DNA from: Canna indica
Taxonomy: Eukaryota > Streptophyta > Magnoliopsida > Zingiberales > Cannaceae
DNA: 64,000 nt
NCBI GenBank assembly: GCA_034359265.1
Contig: CP136893.1
Location: 25,118,001 to 25,182,000 of the forward strand
Reading direction: 5' to 3'
Shown here: positions 1-13,052 of the stretch, one piece after another
Layout of the letters: every line of letters starts with the position of its first letter
Position numbering within the stretch: the stretch's first letter is position 1
Program-made: the position numbers and the translations under genes
Notes under the pieces: model-generated
Databases searched by the model: none
What the model saw: only the letters and a program-made list of their open reading frames with translations
Told to the model about the DNA's origin: nothing

Positions 1-370
1 TTAAGTCCTATTAATCTTTTTTAAAATCCAATACCTCACACAAAATAGTGGATCTTTAAATCCTATCTGTTCTTGAAATCTAAAAAAATAAACATATATC
101 ACTAGATAATGGAGGACAAAATAAATGATGATTTTTAATTCCTTATTTCTTGGTGCTCAAATTAGAAGAAGATAAACTCAATATCCTCTAATATTCAATT
201 CTCTAACAGATTTAATATTATATTCTATCAGTGAAACAAATATATAATTAGAGCATATTTGTTTTATTGGATAAGAGGAGGATATGATCAGCAATGAACT
301 TTAATTTCGTATCTATTTGATATTTGGATTTAAAATATAAAATTAATGTTATACTTCGTGTACATTGGAT
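1..370. other. AT-rich flank with a decayed MITE-like stretch
   Basis: No gene is visible. From about 251 to 370 the sequence resembles the start of the MITE at 53746-53948: both have a GCAT-TTTG-TT-ATTGGATA core followed by AGGATATGAT and, further on, a TACAT-GGAT stretch. I read it as a diverged copy that was later cut by the MULE at 381. Similarity was judged by eye only. Confidence 0.3.
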
Positions 371-380
371 AAAAATTTTA

Positions 381-1635
381 GGGAAAAGTACAATTTTTGT
401 CCCTATAATTTGGCCATATTTGGCTTTTGGTCCCTACATTTGAAAAACTTTGCGTTTGGTCTCTATATTTATGCTATGTCAGAAAGTTAATCCTAGTCGT
501 CAACAATCGCCCTAATGCTATTAATGTTTGTCTGACGTGGCATGTTTATAAAGACGTGGCCGCTGACGTGGCTTTCCAGAGACTAACTTAGTCAAAAAAA
601 AATTTGGGCGATGATGAAGGCCATCGTTCGACCCTTCCCGACTTCCTCCGTCGCTAATCGGCGCTCGGCGCTCATGGTCCTCACCTGAATCTTCCACTGC
701 ACAAAACCAGGTATTCATATGACAACTTAGACGACCCAGTCGAACCTAGTGAGTGCACTCACCTCTGCCGCCGGCTGCAGGAGCACTCAAGGTACCAGAA
801 GCCATGTTTCTGTGTGCAGGCAGGTAGCCGCCGGTTGATGGTGAGGTGTTCGACGGCCCGTCCGCGTAGACCAGGTACAGCTGCGAGATCTGCAACACCA
901 GCAACGAGCTCCCCTTCACCAATGGCAGGCTGCCCTGGTCGGGCGGGCACTCGATCGAGGTGTACCCGTCGAGGGAGTAGTGCTTTGCGACTCCGACGCT
1001 GCTGGACACCCACCCGGCCATCGCGCTGCTACTGATCATCCTCCCGTTAGGGGAGAAGTCGATGGCGATGTATACGCCGATGTCCGGTGCCAAGAGCACA
1101 AAGTTCCACAGACTTGGCCCTGCTTTTGAGTACTGCACACGAATCAAAGCTTTTGACCATCAGGTTTTGCAAGAGAAGCAATAAGAAATAGTCATAGTAC
1201 CCTCAAGATGAAGCTTTCAGAATTCTATGCAAAGACGCAGGTGAGGGAGGAGGTGTTGAATGGGATATGAGGCTGCTGACACTGAGCTGGGAAGAGCATG
1301 AAGTGGAGCTGATCAATAGAAGAAAGAAGATTGTGGAGATGGAAGAGGAAGCCTTAATCATCTCCATGACTCCTCTGCTATCATCTTGCGTTAGTTTAAT
1401 TATCCATTTTTATAGCAGCCACATCATCTCTATTTTTACTGGAAAGTCACGTCAACAACCACATCTTTATAAACGTGCCACACCAGACAAATATTAACGG
1501 CGTCAGGGCGATTGGTGACGGCAAGGATTAACTTTGTGACGGAGCATAATTATAGGGACCAAACACAAAGTTTTTCGAATGTAGGAACCAAAAGCCAAAT
1601 CGGGCCAAATTAGGGACAAAAATTGTACTTTTCCC
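381..1635. mobile_element. Non-autonomous MULE with long TIRs (Pack-MULE 1)
   Basis: The ends are inverted copies of each other. The left TIR is 381-579 and the right TIR 1439-1635 (about 200 bp). Both start GGGAAAAGTACAATTTTTGT and run with scattered differences to CTTTCCAG. Flanking direct repeats at 371-380 (aaaaatttta) and 1636-1645 (aaaaaattta) match at 9 of 10 bases, as expected for the 9-10-bp target duplication of Mutator-like elements. No transposase is encoded, so it would depend on an autonomous partner. The GC-rich interior (about 600-1400) differs in composition from the TIR flanks and holds a host-gene fragment. Confidence 0.85.
746..1147 (-). pseudogene. Captured DOMON-domain gene fragment (cytochrome b561/DOMON type)
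   Basis: This minus-strand open stretch of about 133 codons reads like the DOMON domain of plant cytochrome b561/DOMON proteins (At3g61750-like). It shows a GPSLWNFVLLAPD block, then Y-I-A-I-D-F-S-P-N-G, a GWVSS stretch, a PPDQGSLPLV block and a Q-L-Y-L-V strand. In intact proteins this domain sits outside the cytosol and binds haem or a related ligand ahead of a transmembrane b561 module; no such module is here. A plausible splice donor (GTGAGT, minus strand, near 758-763) follows the coding stretch, so genomic DNA rather than cDNA was probably picked up. It lies wholly between the two MULE TIRs. Expression is possible but not shown. Confidence 0.65.
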
Positions 1636-2038
1636 AAAAAATTTATATCCAACTTATAGTTTATTAGGAAAATCATAAAAACTTTATGGTTTGTTCGCAA
1701 AATCATAAATATTTTATTGTATTTGTCAAAATCATAACTTTTATAATATATCTAAATTGTCCCACAATTCTATTCATTACTTATTATAATTATTTTAACA
1801 GTTAGGAACTTTGATCAAAGTCCTTAACAGCTTACATATGCATTTTTTTATAGTTTTTTTGAATTTTTTTTTGCAAAGAAAGAAAATATTATTTATTAAT
1901 CCTTAGGGGGGTAAACTACTACAATCTATATCTAAAATTACATTCAGATGATCAGGAGGACGTGTTCCCGACCAAACATAGGACTCCTTCTGGATCCTTG
2001 CTTTGTTTGCTACCCGGTGAGCAGCTTGATTTGTAGAC

Positions 2039-5000
2039 TTAGGTGAAAACTTGAATTCCATATCTCGATTCTTGATAAGCTGCCGGTTGAATATTCTTAA
2101 TCATATTCATAATTCTCCAAGGAGGAGTGGAGAAAGAATTGATGACATCAATTATAATTTTTGAATCCGATTCAATAATAACCTGATTCAAATTTTGAAA
2201 AATTACAAATTTAGTAGCATCTATAATAGCAACACATTTACAGTAAATCACATTACAGGCTTGGAAGTACTTAGCTTGTGAAGAAAGGCATAAACTCAGG
2301 TGATTTCGAACCACAATGCCAGCTCCACCATCAGGAATCAAAAAAGAGTCATCGCAATTAATTTTAAGTCATTCCAAAGGAGGGGAAGACCAATCAAGAG
2401 TGATAGAATTATTTTTTACAGCCCCCAGACATGGGATCAGGCATGTATTAATTTGAAAAATCAATAATTCTATGAATCATTTGTAAGCTAGATGGCTTTC
2501 GGCCACCATGCAAAACAACATTTCGAATAAACCAAATATAGCAGATGGCATTAGCAATAGTGGCTTTTTCTTCCTAAGAAAGGAAATTGGCCAAAAGCCA
2601 GCTACCAGAACACCATTATATTCTATCAGATAAGTCAACCCTTAGAATTTGCTCAATGCTAGACCAAAAAGGAGAAACCTAACTACAGTTAAAGAAGAGA
2701 TGTAATTGAGTTTCCTCATGCTCACCACATAAAACACAATCAAGAGAGGTTGATATGTGAAGATTAGATAATCTAGCCCTAGTTAATAATTTGTTATGAA
2801 AAAGTTTCCACAAAAAATTTTTTACTTTAGAGGGAGTAGACAAACGCCAGAGCAAATTCCAAGGGTTGTTCAAATCAGTTAGATTTATATTTTGGTCCCT
2901 AAGAAAAGTGTAAGCAGAGGATGAGGTAACCAAACCAGTATTTTCATTTTTCTAAACATATTTATCCTCATCGGGTTTCAAAGGTAAATCCACACTCTTA
3001 ATGACATCCCACAGATAAGAACCACATGCATTTACACCAATATTATCAATCCAAATGTGATCATGAATAAAATAAATAACAGTAGAGATTTCATTCATCA
3101 AATCCATATTAATATAAGTAGGTTTAAGAGCAATTGGCATGTCAAGGATCCAATTATCATGTAAAAAACCAATGTTGTTACTAGAACCAATAACTTTAGT
3201 AAAACCAAGCTTCAAAGAATCAAAAGCAATTAAGAATAATTTCAAGCCCAGGAGCAATTCTTAGGAAAAGAAACATTAGAAAAAGAAACAAAATTATACT
3301 TGGCATTTACAACTTTAAGCCAGAGGGAATTTTCATTATTCCGATAAATCTGAACCCTTTTGGCTTGAAGGGAAAGGCCTCTAGTATGAATATCCTGAAT
3401 ACCAAGGCCATCTAAGTGTTGAGGAAGTAGAACAATATCCAAGTTAACAAGGTGAATACTATTCTTATCAGAACTATGATTCCACAGGAATTTCCTAATT
3501 TTCTGTTAATTTTATTGCTAATACTCTTATTGAGCCAAGAAACAGCTAAAGAATGAGTGAGAACATCACATAAAACATATTTAATTAGAACTACTTTCCC
3601 AACCTGAGAGAGAAGGTTCTGTTTCCAATTAGAAAACTTATTATCTATCTTGTCAAGCAGTTGATTTTGAGAACCGATAGAGTTTCCTAAGAGTAATATA
3701 AGCACCAAGGTACTTAAATGGAAAAGAGCCGCAAGTCATATTTTAAAAAGAATAAATTTTGATTTTCACATGAGAAGGAGTATACTTAGGAAAAATATAT
3801 GTTTAATTTACTTAAATTAACCTTATGTCCCGTTAAAATTTCATAGTGATTAAGGATCCTAGTGAGGGAAGTTAAGCTCCTTTGATTTGCTCTTAAAGTA
3901 ATAACTACATCATCAGCAAACATAAGATGAGAAATAGAGATGTCTTTGAGCTTAAAAGGAGTCAAAGACCCATCATTAACAGCCTTATTTAGTAGAGCAG
4001 TAAGAGTTTGAGTAGCTAACACATAGAGGAAAAGGAAAAGTGGATCCCCTTGCCTAACTCCTCTATGAGAGCTAAAGAAACTAGACAACTCAGAGTTTAC
4101 AAGACAAGCAAAAGCAGGTGTAGTAATACAAGACTTAATCAAGTACTTAGAAGGAAACGTACAACAATTCATGATATGTAAAACAACATCCCAACTCAAA
4201 CTATCAAAAGCCTTTTCCAAATTAATTTTTATGATAATGAAAGGAGTAGAGCTCCTAGAACTATAAAAAGAATTTGTAATCTCTTGAAGAATAAGAATAT
4301 TGTCATGGATGCTCCTACCATTAATAAAAGCATATTGCTCTTGAGAGATAATATAAGGAAGACAAACTTTAAGTCTATTTGCAAGAATTTTGGAAAAGAT
4401 TCTATTTGATAAATTGCAAAGAGAAATAGATCTAAAATCCTTAACAGAAGTAGGATAAGCCTTTTTAGGAATGAACGTAAGCATGGTATTGTTTCAGTTC
4501 TCAAGCGAAGTACCAAAGTTAAAGAAATCAGTGATACAATTAATAAAACCACTAGAAATGGTGCTCCAATAACTCTTAAAAAACTCAGCAATAAAATCAT
4601 CATGACCAAGATTTTTACCATTGCCCATAGACTTAACAACATTCCATATTTTATCATAAGTAAAAGGTGCTACCAAAGAGGTCTTAAACTCATCCAAAAT
4701 ACAATTAAAAGATGGCCAATCATAAGAGTTATGCATGCTACTAGAGGAACACAACTGAGAATAGTAAGCAACGAATTCATGCAAAATAAGATCAACATCA
4801 TTAATAATAACATTCTGAGAATTAACCAGAGAATGAACATAATTAACCCTTCTCCTCATAATGACAACTCTATGATAGAAAGCAGTATTTCTGTCACCAT
4901 CTTCAACCCAATTCTGTTTAGATTTACCCCACCATTTTAGGCAAATTTGCCTTTGCAAAGCAATAGCCTTATTATGAAGACTACGCAGCAAAGGCTCAGA

Positions 5001-5973
5001 GTTAGCTTGAAGAATAGGATCATATTCAAGGGATTCTAAAAGATTGATGTTATTATTTGTTTCAGCAAGAATATCTTCTAATCTACCTAAATTATTCTTA
5101 TTCCAAACAGAAAGAGCATGTCCAATGGCAGACAGCTGTTTGGAAAATAAACTACCAAGATTAGTAGTAAAAGTTTGAGAATTCCAAGCATTAAAGATAA
5201 CATCAGAACAATCATTATATTCTTTCCAAAAATTCTGAAACTTAAAAAGTTTATTTCTATTCTGATTACCAATAGGAATATGTAAAAGAATAGGCCTATT
5301 ATCAGAGATAGTCCTATTTAAATGGGTCACTTCAGCATTACCAAAATAATGAAGCCAAACCAGCATTTGCAAAACTGCAGTCAAGCCTAACTACGATTTT
5401 TGCTAAACCACTACGATTATTGGTCTAGGTAAATTTATTACCCTTATAACCCAAATCAATTAGACCAGAGTTAGAGATAAAGTTCCTAAAATTTATAACA
5501 TAAGCATTCATGCAAAAGGAAGCACCTCCAAATTTATCCTCATTAAGATACTATTAAGATCACCAATAATGAGCCATGGATAAGCACTGAGATCAAGATT
5601 GCCTAAAGAATTCCACAAGGAGCTTCTAGCATGCAATTCAGTACTAGCATAAGCAGTAGAAATTAAAAAAGGAGTAGCATTATCAATTTTCACAACATGT
5701 ATAACTTGAGTAGAAATAGAAATTACTTTAGCCTCAACACAAGCACTATTCCAAGCTAAAATTATACCACCAGAGGATCCAGGACTAGGCTGAATAGAGC
5801 CTTCCTAACTCCTACCAAAAGAATGAATAAGTTTCAAAGACTTAGAATTGTCTAATTGAATTTCCTGCAGGCATATAATTTTAAAATGATATATATTTCT
5901 TAAGAAGAATGGAAAAATGTTCCCTAACAGGTTTTCTCCAGGCCCCTTGCATATTCCAATTAAGAATATTCAT
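2039..5973 (-). pseudogene. LINE A ORF2 (endonuclease-RT-RNase H), broken
   Basis: A start codon on the minus strand at 5971-5973 begins an apurinic-endonuclease-like reading (M-N-I-L-N-W-N). Further endonuclease sequence lies around 5508-5693, including the P-W-L-I-I-G-D-L-N motif. The reverse transcriptase lies at about 3786-4657 and keeps the K-I-N-L-E-K-A-F-D-S, R-G-V-R-Q-G-D-P and F-A-D-D-V motifs, so its catalytic aspartates are still present. A zf-RVT zinc-binding block (C-V-L-C-G, then H-L-F-F-N-C) lies near 2679-2760. A partial RNase H with the ESDSK motif lies at 2039-2341. The pieces sit in different frames with stops between them. The product would nick target DNA and copy its own RNA; it cannot be made intact here. 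Confidence 0.8.
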
Positions 5974-5984
5974 GGAAAAAAGTA

Positions 5985-7140
5985 ATAGTTTTCAATATTT
6001 TCAGAAGGCAAAATTGCACCAGAAGCATGGGAAACATCCATAGATTCAAGCAACACATCAGAGGAAGACCCCGATCTCAGTCTTCTTAATTTAGATGAAT
6101 CCTGAGCCAAAGCACTACTAAACGTTGGATGTTTAGTAGGCTTAAGAGGCTTAGGATTATGAGTTTTATATTTGGAATGCATAACAACATTAGCAGAGCT
6201 AAAAATGAATTGAATATCGTTAGCAAACTCTTGAACAATTTTATCAGAAGAATTTACAGAAACAACATTCATGTTTGAAGAAGAAATCTTTTTTTGGAAA
6301 ATTCACGGAAGAGCTAGAAACATCTAGTTTTGAACTAAGTTTGGCATTTAAATCTATTTTGGTTGAACCAATACGGCCAAGCCCAACTTTTTCATGATTC
6401 CTAATTCTTTGATTTTAAAAAGGTTTAGGAATGTTCTTACTTTTTGAAACATGGGGGCATGAGGCTTAAAAACTTCAGAAAATTTAGCAAAAGAACTAGA
6501 AGAAGGGGAGAAGATAGAGCCATTACCTTTGTCCGACATATCCTCCTTGAACTCACTGTTATGCATGTCTCCTTCGCCAAGGTCACACGGTTCAGGGTGG
6601 GGACTCCCTCCATCAATCCCGACGGGGGTCCTCAAGAGGAACTTTCTCGAAAATAACATTTGACGGGGTAACCGAAGGGACAACTGAAGGGGCAACAAAA
6701 CCAGAAGAAATTTCCATAATCAAAACATTCACAGAAGCAGGAACATTTGATTTATCAAGCAAACGAGGGCAATAATGTTCATTGTGGCCAATAATACCGC
6801 ATTGAAAGCAAAGTTTCGGTACGACGAGCCAGATCAATTTGAACACAAACTCTAATGTAACGTCCCCGTTCAAAAAGAGAAAAATGATCATTAATACGCA
6901 GAACGGAGCCAATACAAGAAGCAATAGCAAAAATAGAGTCATTATTCCAGTATTCCAGAGGAAGAGACTGTAAACGAATCCAAATCGGTGTGAAGGAAAA
7001 CACTTCATTCCAGGGTTTAAAAAGGGGGTTTTAAGAAACCAAATGAATAATATCATCGCGGAAAGACTACGGACCTCCAGTCAAGACAAGATTTGCTTGT
7101 TCAACCGAAATAAACTGAAACACAAAAAAACTTTCATCTA
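5985..7140 (-). pseudogene. LINE A ORF1 (DUF4283/CCHC nucleic-acid-binding), broken
   Basis: This minus-strand reading contains a DUF4283-like stretch (around 6780-7003, with F-T-P-I-W-I-R-L-Q-S-L-P-L-E-Y-W-N). A CCHC zinc knuckle follows at about 6766-6812 (C-F-Q-C-G-I-I-G-H-N-E-H-Y-C). The remainder to about 5985 is low-complexity and Ser/Pro-rich, as in plant L1 ORF1 tails. ORF1 proteins bind the element RNA. Reading-frame changes near 6700-6800 break it. Confidence 0.7.
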
Positions 7141-7440
7141 AATGCAAGACCTACTAGAAACCATAGTAACACCATAAACGAGAAGCGCGGGATTTGATAA
7201 TTTCAAGCGAAGGAGGTTTATTCAAAAATTTACCAATTAAGGTATTTTTCCAAGGCTGTCTCCAAGCAAGAACTTGCTCATTCGAAAAATCAATACGATC
7301 CGACGAAGAAGAGAGAAGTCGATTAAGGGTAGAAGAAACACTAGGACAAGAAACGACAGAAGACTAACCTTTCAAAATTTGGGCCGAAGATTGCGGCGGG
7401 GCGGGATCTTGGCCAGGGCCTGAAGGGATAGGGTGATTTA

Positions 7441-7910
7441 AAAAGACACTCCTAGTAGAGTCTAGTACGGCTCCAGTGGTGACCTACAAAGACACTCCGA
7501 TGCTCAAGTGAGAAAGAATCCCCGACGATGGGTATGGAGTTGGAATCGAGAGTATACCTAATGTGCCTCGTGTCTATTTTATGAGGTTTGTTGGGGTGTT
7601 CGGCAATGGTGTCTCCCGAAATCTCGTGGGGATATGCCCTGAATGGATCGATGCTTATCTCTAAGATGGCGGGCTCATTACTGTTGAATCTCCTGTGATA
7701 AATGAAGTATGTTGATATCCTTGTTTGGTCGAGTGGAGACCCTAAGCTAAGTTGTAGTTGGTTTGACCCGAGTTTGGTTCTTGAGTTTGGGGTGCTTCTA
7801 GGCCTTGCTCGGTCGGACCCAAAAAAATTGTCTTACATAAAAGAATAAATTACAAAAACACTATAGTTATTTATTTAATATAATATAATTGATATAAATA
7901 TATAATACTC
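7441..7910. other. Unassigned stretch between LINE A and LINE B
   Basis: About 470 bases with no convincing ORF. The part from 7450 to 7830 has moderate GC and looks like untranslated retroelement sequence, but I could not assign it to a family. From 7840 it becomes AT-rich up to the LINE B insertion point. Confidence 0.3.
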
Positions 7911-8071
7911 TTATTATTAATATTTAAATCAATGGCGTCTGCGACTCCTCTGGCGACTCGTGTGGTGACTGCGAAGGCGATTGCTTCATCGACCGCCCAT
8001 GAAGGCGACCCCCCCCTGCTGGCCCTTCCTTCCCCTCCGCTCAACAACACCCCACTCCTGGAGATGCCTTC

Positions 8072-9476
8072 ATGGCAGAACCCCTCTTTTCCTCGCCCAA
8101 TGTTCCGTCGCAGCAAAACCCTAATTTCCAACAGTTGGTCGAACGCTTTGGAGCGAAAGCCCCCTTCACCTCCTCTCTCCCGGCTGCGGTAGAAGACATT
8201 TCTATGCTAGAATCGACTCCTTCGATCGATTCGGCACTTGGTCGAAACCCTAGTTTCATGGAGATGTCTAGATCCCGCTCCGATTCAACCCCGCCTTTGG
8301 TGGATGATACTTCCAGGGTGAAATCGGTCAACCCTAACGCTGATTGCACTCTACCGCCTAAAATTTCTTAGAACAACCAAAACCCTAATCCTTTGGCTTC
8401 CACCAACAATATGGGGAGGTCGCAGGCCCCTGTCACTCCAACTGGTAATTTCTTTCCTTCCCCTCAAGTCCAGCCTCCTAACTATTCTTTTCTGAACAGG
8501 GAATCGAACCCAAACTCGGAGAAGGGCGCTCGACCTGAGCCCAACCACACTGCTGCAACCTCTACACCTATGACTTGGGCGCAGATCTTGCGGAACTCCC
8601 ATTCCAAGGATCCCAAACAACCTGAAACTTCCACTCTTGCAAAAATTGCAAGCACCGCATTCGGTAAGGTCTCTTTTTCACAAGAGCAAGTAAACGAATG
8701 GCAATCTCAATGGCATACTAGCCTTGTGGATAAATTCCTTGGTCAACCTCCGCCTTTATATATTGTTTCTAGATGGGCTATGAATTTATGGTCCTCCTAT
8801 GGTCTTTGTAATGTTATGGACCTAGAAGAAGGTTTTTTTGTATTTAAATTTTGTGAAAAGCATAATGCTACCACAGTTCTAACAAGTGGACCGTGGTCAT
8901 GTAGAGGTGACATATTAAGGTTAGTCCCTTGGAAGCCTTTCTTTAGGCCTTGGTTGGAGGACTTCTCCTTTGCCCCTGTTTGGCTGAGATTACATGCACT
9001 TCCTCTAGAACTGTGGAATGTTACTTCTATTTCTTTAATTGCTAGTAATTTTGGTAAACTTTTTACTATTGATTCTAGATCTTTTGAGTTTCAGAGAGGT
9101 AAATATATAAGATTCTATGTAGAAATAGATCTCTCTAAACCTGTGATGCAAGGTATTTCGATTTTTGTTCCCCGGTAATAATTTCTTTCAGCCAGTTATT
9201 TATGAGAATTTGTCATCTGTTTATTTTCTCTGTGGTTTGGTAGGACATAGAGAAAATTCATGCAAGAAACATTCAAACAATTCAAATGACAATACCTTAG
9301 ATCCCTCCTCTACACCTAGTAATCAACCTAGAAATTCTAACCCCTCTCCTAACCCCCCCCCCCCCCTCCCCCAAGGGAACCAAGGGCCTCAGACTCCAAA
9401 TGTTGAGGAACTAGTGTGTGGTCCTTGGATACAGGTTAGAAGGAGGAAGGATCATAAACATTTTACTAGACAGTAG
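8072..9476 (+). pseudogene. LINE B ORF1 (DUF4283 + CCHC), nearly intact
   Basis: One frame runs from 8072 to 9178, interrupted only by an in-frame TAG at 8369-8371. It then shifts frame near 9170 and continues to 9476. The N-terminal part is Pro/Ser-rich and the DUF4283 domain occupies about 8680-9150. A CCHC knuckle (C-G-L-V-G-H-R-E-N-S-C) lies at about 9230-9265, followed by a poly-proline run encoded by a C-homopolymer at 9353-9367. A start at 7932 in another frame gives 86 codons and may be the original N-terminus before a frameshift. The protein would coat LINE RNA. Only two lesions are evident, so this is the best preserved LINE ORF1 in the window. Confidence 0.75.
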
Positions 9477-10062
9477 AATCTTTCTGCTGCAAACACAGAT
9501 CCATCCCCTTATAACCTGAAGCAGCATCCTAACAGCAACGTGCACAAGGATGCCTCAACTAGGAGTTCTGAAGGGAACCTTTTCCCTCTTAATAGCAATC
9601 CTTCTTATAGGACTAAAAATAGAACAAATAATATACCCAAACCCCACCACTTCCAATTTTGAATCAAAGGCTTCCTCTAAGCAAAAGCATACCCCTCAAT
9701 AACCTTTGAATACCAAATCACCTCCCAAGCAATCTAACCCCTCTATTGCTAATAACAAAGAACCTTCAACCCCTACAAGTCTTCTGCTTTCCTTAAAAAA
9801 TCCTTTGAAGACTTAGTAAAAGAAGTTTCTATTCTTTTTAATTCGGATTCCCCTTCATCTGAACCTTCTAGTTCCAAATCAATCCATAAAAAAGGCAAGG
9901 CTAGTTTAAATCTAAAAACTAACAAGTCTAAGTCAAAAAGCTCTAATCCCCCTCCTCCTGATACTCTTCTGCTGGGGCAGAGCAGTGGCAAAAGACCTAG
10001 GAATGGCCTCAAGTTATGTATGATCCTAATGATCAACCAATGTCCACATCTAATGCCACCCC

Positions 10063-12338
10063 ATGAATATAACTTCCTGGAATGTTAGGGGGGTGCTAAG
10101 GCCTCAAATCCTTAGCCGCATTCACTCTTTAATTAAAACCTGTAATGTTAAAATCCTTGCTCTTTAAGAGACTCATGTGGAAAAATCTAATGCTTCCCAT
10201 TTCATTTCCTGAATTGGCCGCACTTGGCATGGTTTCTCTTTTCCCTCCAATGGAGCTTCGGATGGTGTAATTTTGGCTTGGAATTCCCTTTATGTCAAAA
10301 CTAACATTATCCATGCCCAAAATGATGTCATCCATGCTATCATCTCTATTAATAATGATACCCGTTTCCTTTTTTCTAATATCTATACCAATACTAATCC
10401 CAACCTTAGAAACATCCTCTGGAACTCCCTTTCTCAGCTGGATCTTTCCTCCTTCCCCTGGCTTCTTGTTGGGGACTGTAACTGCATTCTTGATGCCCCT
10501 GACAAGAAGGGTGGTCTTCCTTTTAAAGTAAATCAGCACATTAGAAATTTCATATCCTTCACTGCTAATTCTAACTTGATAGATCTAGGGGGTTTAGTGG
10601 GCCTAAATACACTTGATGTAACAACAGGAAGGGTGATAAGAGAATCATCATTAGACTCGACCGTGCCTTTGCTAACCCCGCTTGGCTTCACTTCTATGGC
10701 ACTTCTAGAGTCAAGCATCTCCTTAGACATGGCTCTGATCACTGCCCCATTCTTTTGGAGTTAAATCCCAAAAATTGTGTTAGGTCCAAGCTTTTCAAAT
10801 TTCAAAATTTTTGGACTGAGTATCCTGAATCTTCTTCTATCGTTCAGGATGCTTGGTCTAACCATCCTCTCAACCCTATTCCCCAATCCAGCTTTATGCT
10901 CAACCTATCTCAAACTAGGAAAGCTCTTTCCAACTGGAATAAAGATAGGGTTGGAAACCTTGAAGCCAACCTTAAGATGACCAAGGCTGCTGCTCACATT
11001 CTAGAAATCAAAGAGGCTGACACTAGCCTCACAACCCAGGAGTAGACAACCCTTGACTCTCTTCATTCACAAATCAATAACATTCAACACCAAATCAGTC
11101 TGAAATGGTGGGCCAAAGCTAAAATAAAATGACTTTTAGATGGGGACAAAAATACTACATATTTTCATAGAGTTGTCACATCTAGAAGAAGACTAAACTT
11201 CATCAGCAAAATCTTGAATGACATTGGCACTCCTTTCACTAAAGATGCTGACATCCTAAAAGCTTTTGCTAACCACTACAAAACCTTTGGCAACCTTATC
11301 AATTAAACTCCTTCTGCATAGAGCTTTGGCCTATCTTTCCCTCCATTACTTTCTCCATGAAAAATAATCTTATAAAACCCTTCACCAGAGATGAACTTTG
11401 GAACACTGTAAAGTCTATGGCCAGTGGCAAAAGCCCTGGTCTTGATGGCTTCATAGCTGAGTTTTACAAGCACTATTGGGATATCATTCAAAATGACCTA
11501 TTCTAATGCATCCTAAACTTCCAACACACTGCCTTTCTCCCTTACTCTTGGAACCAAATTGTTCTTACATTTATACCCAAATGTAAGAATCCCTCCAGAG
11601 TTATAGATTATAGGCCTATCTCTCTATGCAATTTAAATTACCGTATTCTTTCCAAAATACTTGCAAATAGGATAAAAGAATCCCTCCCTCACCTAATTTC
11701 ACATGAACAATCTGCCTTTATCAAAGGCAGAAACATTCATGAAAATATTCTCCTTGCCCAGGAATGGCCCATTCAATTTACTTTCCAAGAGTAAAAAGCC
11801 TTTTATTTTGGTTAAGCTTGACCTAGAGAAAGCTTTTGACTCGATCTCTTGGAAAACCATTCTTACTGTTTTAGAATTATATGGCTTCCCTCCTATCTTC
11901 ACTAATTGGATCTCCTCTTGTATCACAAACCCCACCTTTTCTTGCCTAGCTAATGGTAGCCTTTCTGGGTTTTTTCAATCCAATAGAGGCATAAGACAGG
12001 GTGACCCCATCTCTCCCTTTCTATACATTCTTGTTGCGCAAACTCTCTCTCTCCTCATTAACAAAGCTATCCAAGAAAACCAATTAACTCCTCTCAGTTT
12101 TAAAATTAATTTCCAGCTTAGCCATCTACTCTTTGCTGATGATATCATGCTTTGCTTTAAGGCTGATAGCAAGAGTTTAAATACCATCCAATCTATTTTT
12201 GAACACTATCACTCCTTATCTGGTCAAAAGGCCAACCCTCTCAAATCTAGCATTTTCTTTCCCAAAAATACCCCCCATATCAAAGAATCTATCTGCCATT
12301 CCTTAGGAATGAAAGAAGGTTCTTTTCCTTCCAAATAC
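10063..12338 (+). pseudogene. LINE B ORF2, 5' part (endonuclease and RT core)
   Basis: ATG at 10063 begins a canonical endonuclease opening (M-N-I-T-S-W-N-V-R-G). The P-W-L-L-V-G-D-C-N motif follows at about 10456-10482. A linker region at 10755-11300 carries stops, for example a TGA near 11130. The reverse transcriptase at about 11560-12250 has K-L-D-L-E-K-A-F-D-S, R-G-I-R-Q-G-D-P and F-A-D-D-I with its aspartates intact. The reading ends abruptly at the CACTA insertion point, in the conserved stretch just after the RT core (S-K-Y), and resumes beyond 19520. Several stops and frameshifts predate or accompany the insertion. Confidence 0.8.
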
Positions 12339-12354
12339 CACTACAAGAAAATAG

Positions 12355-12665
12355 GGTATCACCAACGGACCAAATCCGTCGGTAATACCCAAAAATCCGT
12401 CGGTAATATTGTTACCGACGGAGTATCTGTCGGTAAAAGGCTCCTCGGTATTACCGACGGATTTTAATTAATCTGTCGGTATTACCAACGGATATTTTAT
12501 TTTGTTGGTAATACCAACGAAGATATTTATCCGTCGGTATTACCAACAGAAACATATCCGTCGGTAATACCAACGGATAAATCTATACATATCCGTCGAT
12601 AATACCAACGGATACATATCTGTCGGTAATACATGTATTTTTGTTGGTCGTTGGAATTACCAACA
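12355..12665. repeat. Left subterminal repeat cluster of CACTA A
   Basis: More than ten degenerate copies of CCGTCGGTAAT, in both orientations, lie at irregular short spacing immediately inside the terminal repeat. A shorter cluster of the same motif sits at 19415-19500. Such arrays are the known binding sites for TNPA-type proteins of En/Spm elements. Confidence 0.75.
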
Positions 12666-13052
12666 AAATCTACCAATTGCTCATTATTGTGTACCTAATC
12701 AATCCTCAAGTCATGAAATCACATATAAAATAATTTGATAATTCACACGAAATCTTAAAAATAATTTTTGAAATCACACATCATTAAAACTCACACACAT
12801 AAGAAACCATTGTATACAAGTAATTTCGAAATACATTGTGCTATTCAAATATTTACATTGTTTCAAAGTTTCAAAGTTTCAAAAATACAAGATAATTTTT
12901 TCCAAAAAGCTGATCCTTGCACTTCATCCTTTTACCTGCATGTAAAAACAAAAGAAACAATGAGGCAATGAAATGAGGAATACCAAGTTTGTAACTCAAT
13001 GCAAGATAATAAACTGACACTCTAAAGTTGTAAATAAAGTTTGCAACTCAAT

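Larger units (their letters stand above)
1846..7440 (-). mobile_element. LINE A, L1-type retrotransposon (decayed)
   Basis: The element reads right to left: ORF1 with a CCHC knuckle, then ORF2 with endonuclease, reverse transcriptase, zinc-binding region and RNase H. T-rich runs at about 1846-1873 (A-rich on the coding strand) mark the 3' tail. The 5' edge near 7440 is approximate, because recognisable LINE sequence fades into unassigned DNA. Numerous stops and frameshifts make it non-autonomous. Confidence 0.8.

Noticed and set aside
814..1035. Plus-strand Arg/Ser/Pro-rich ORF in Pack-MULE 1
   Set aside because: It is a GC-rich shadow of the DOMON fragment on the minus strand.
7932..8192. 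Open frames around 7932-8371 as separate small host genes
   Set aside because: They overlap in different frames at the start of LINE B ORF1, and the 8072 frame continues into the DUF4283 domain; they are parts of one decayed ORF1.
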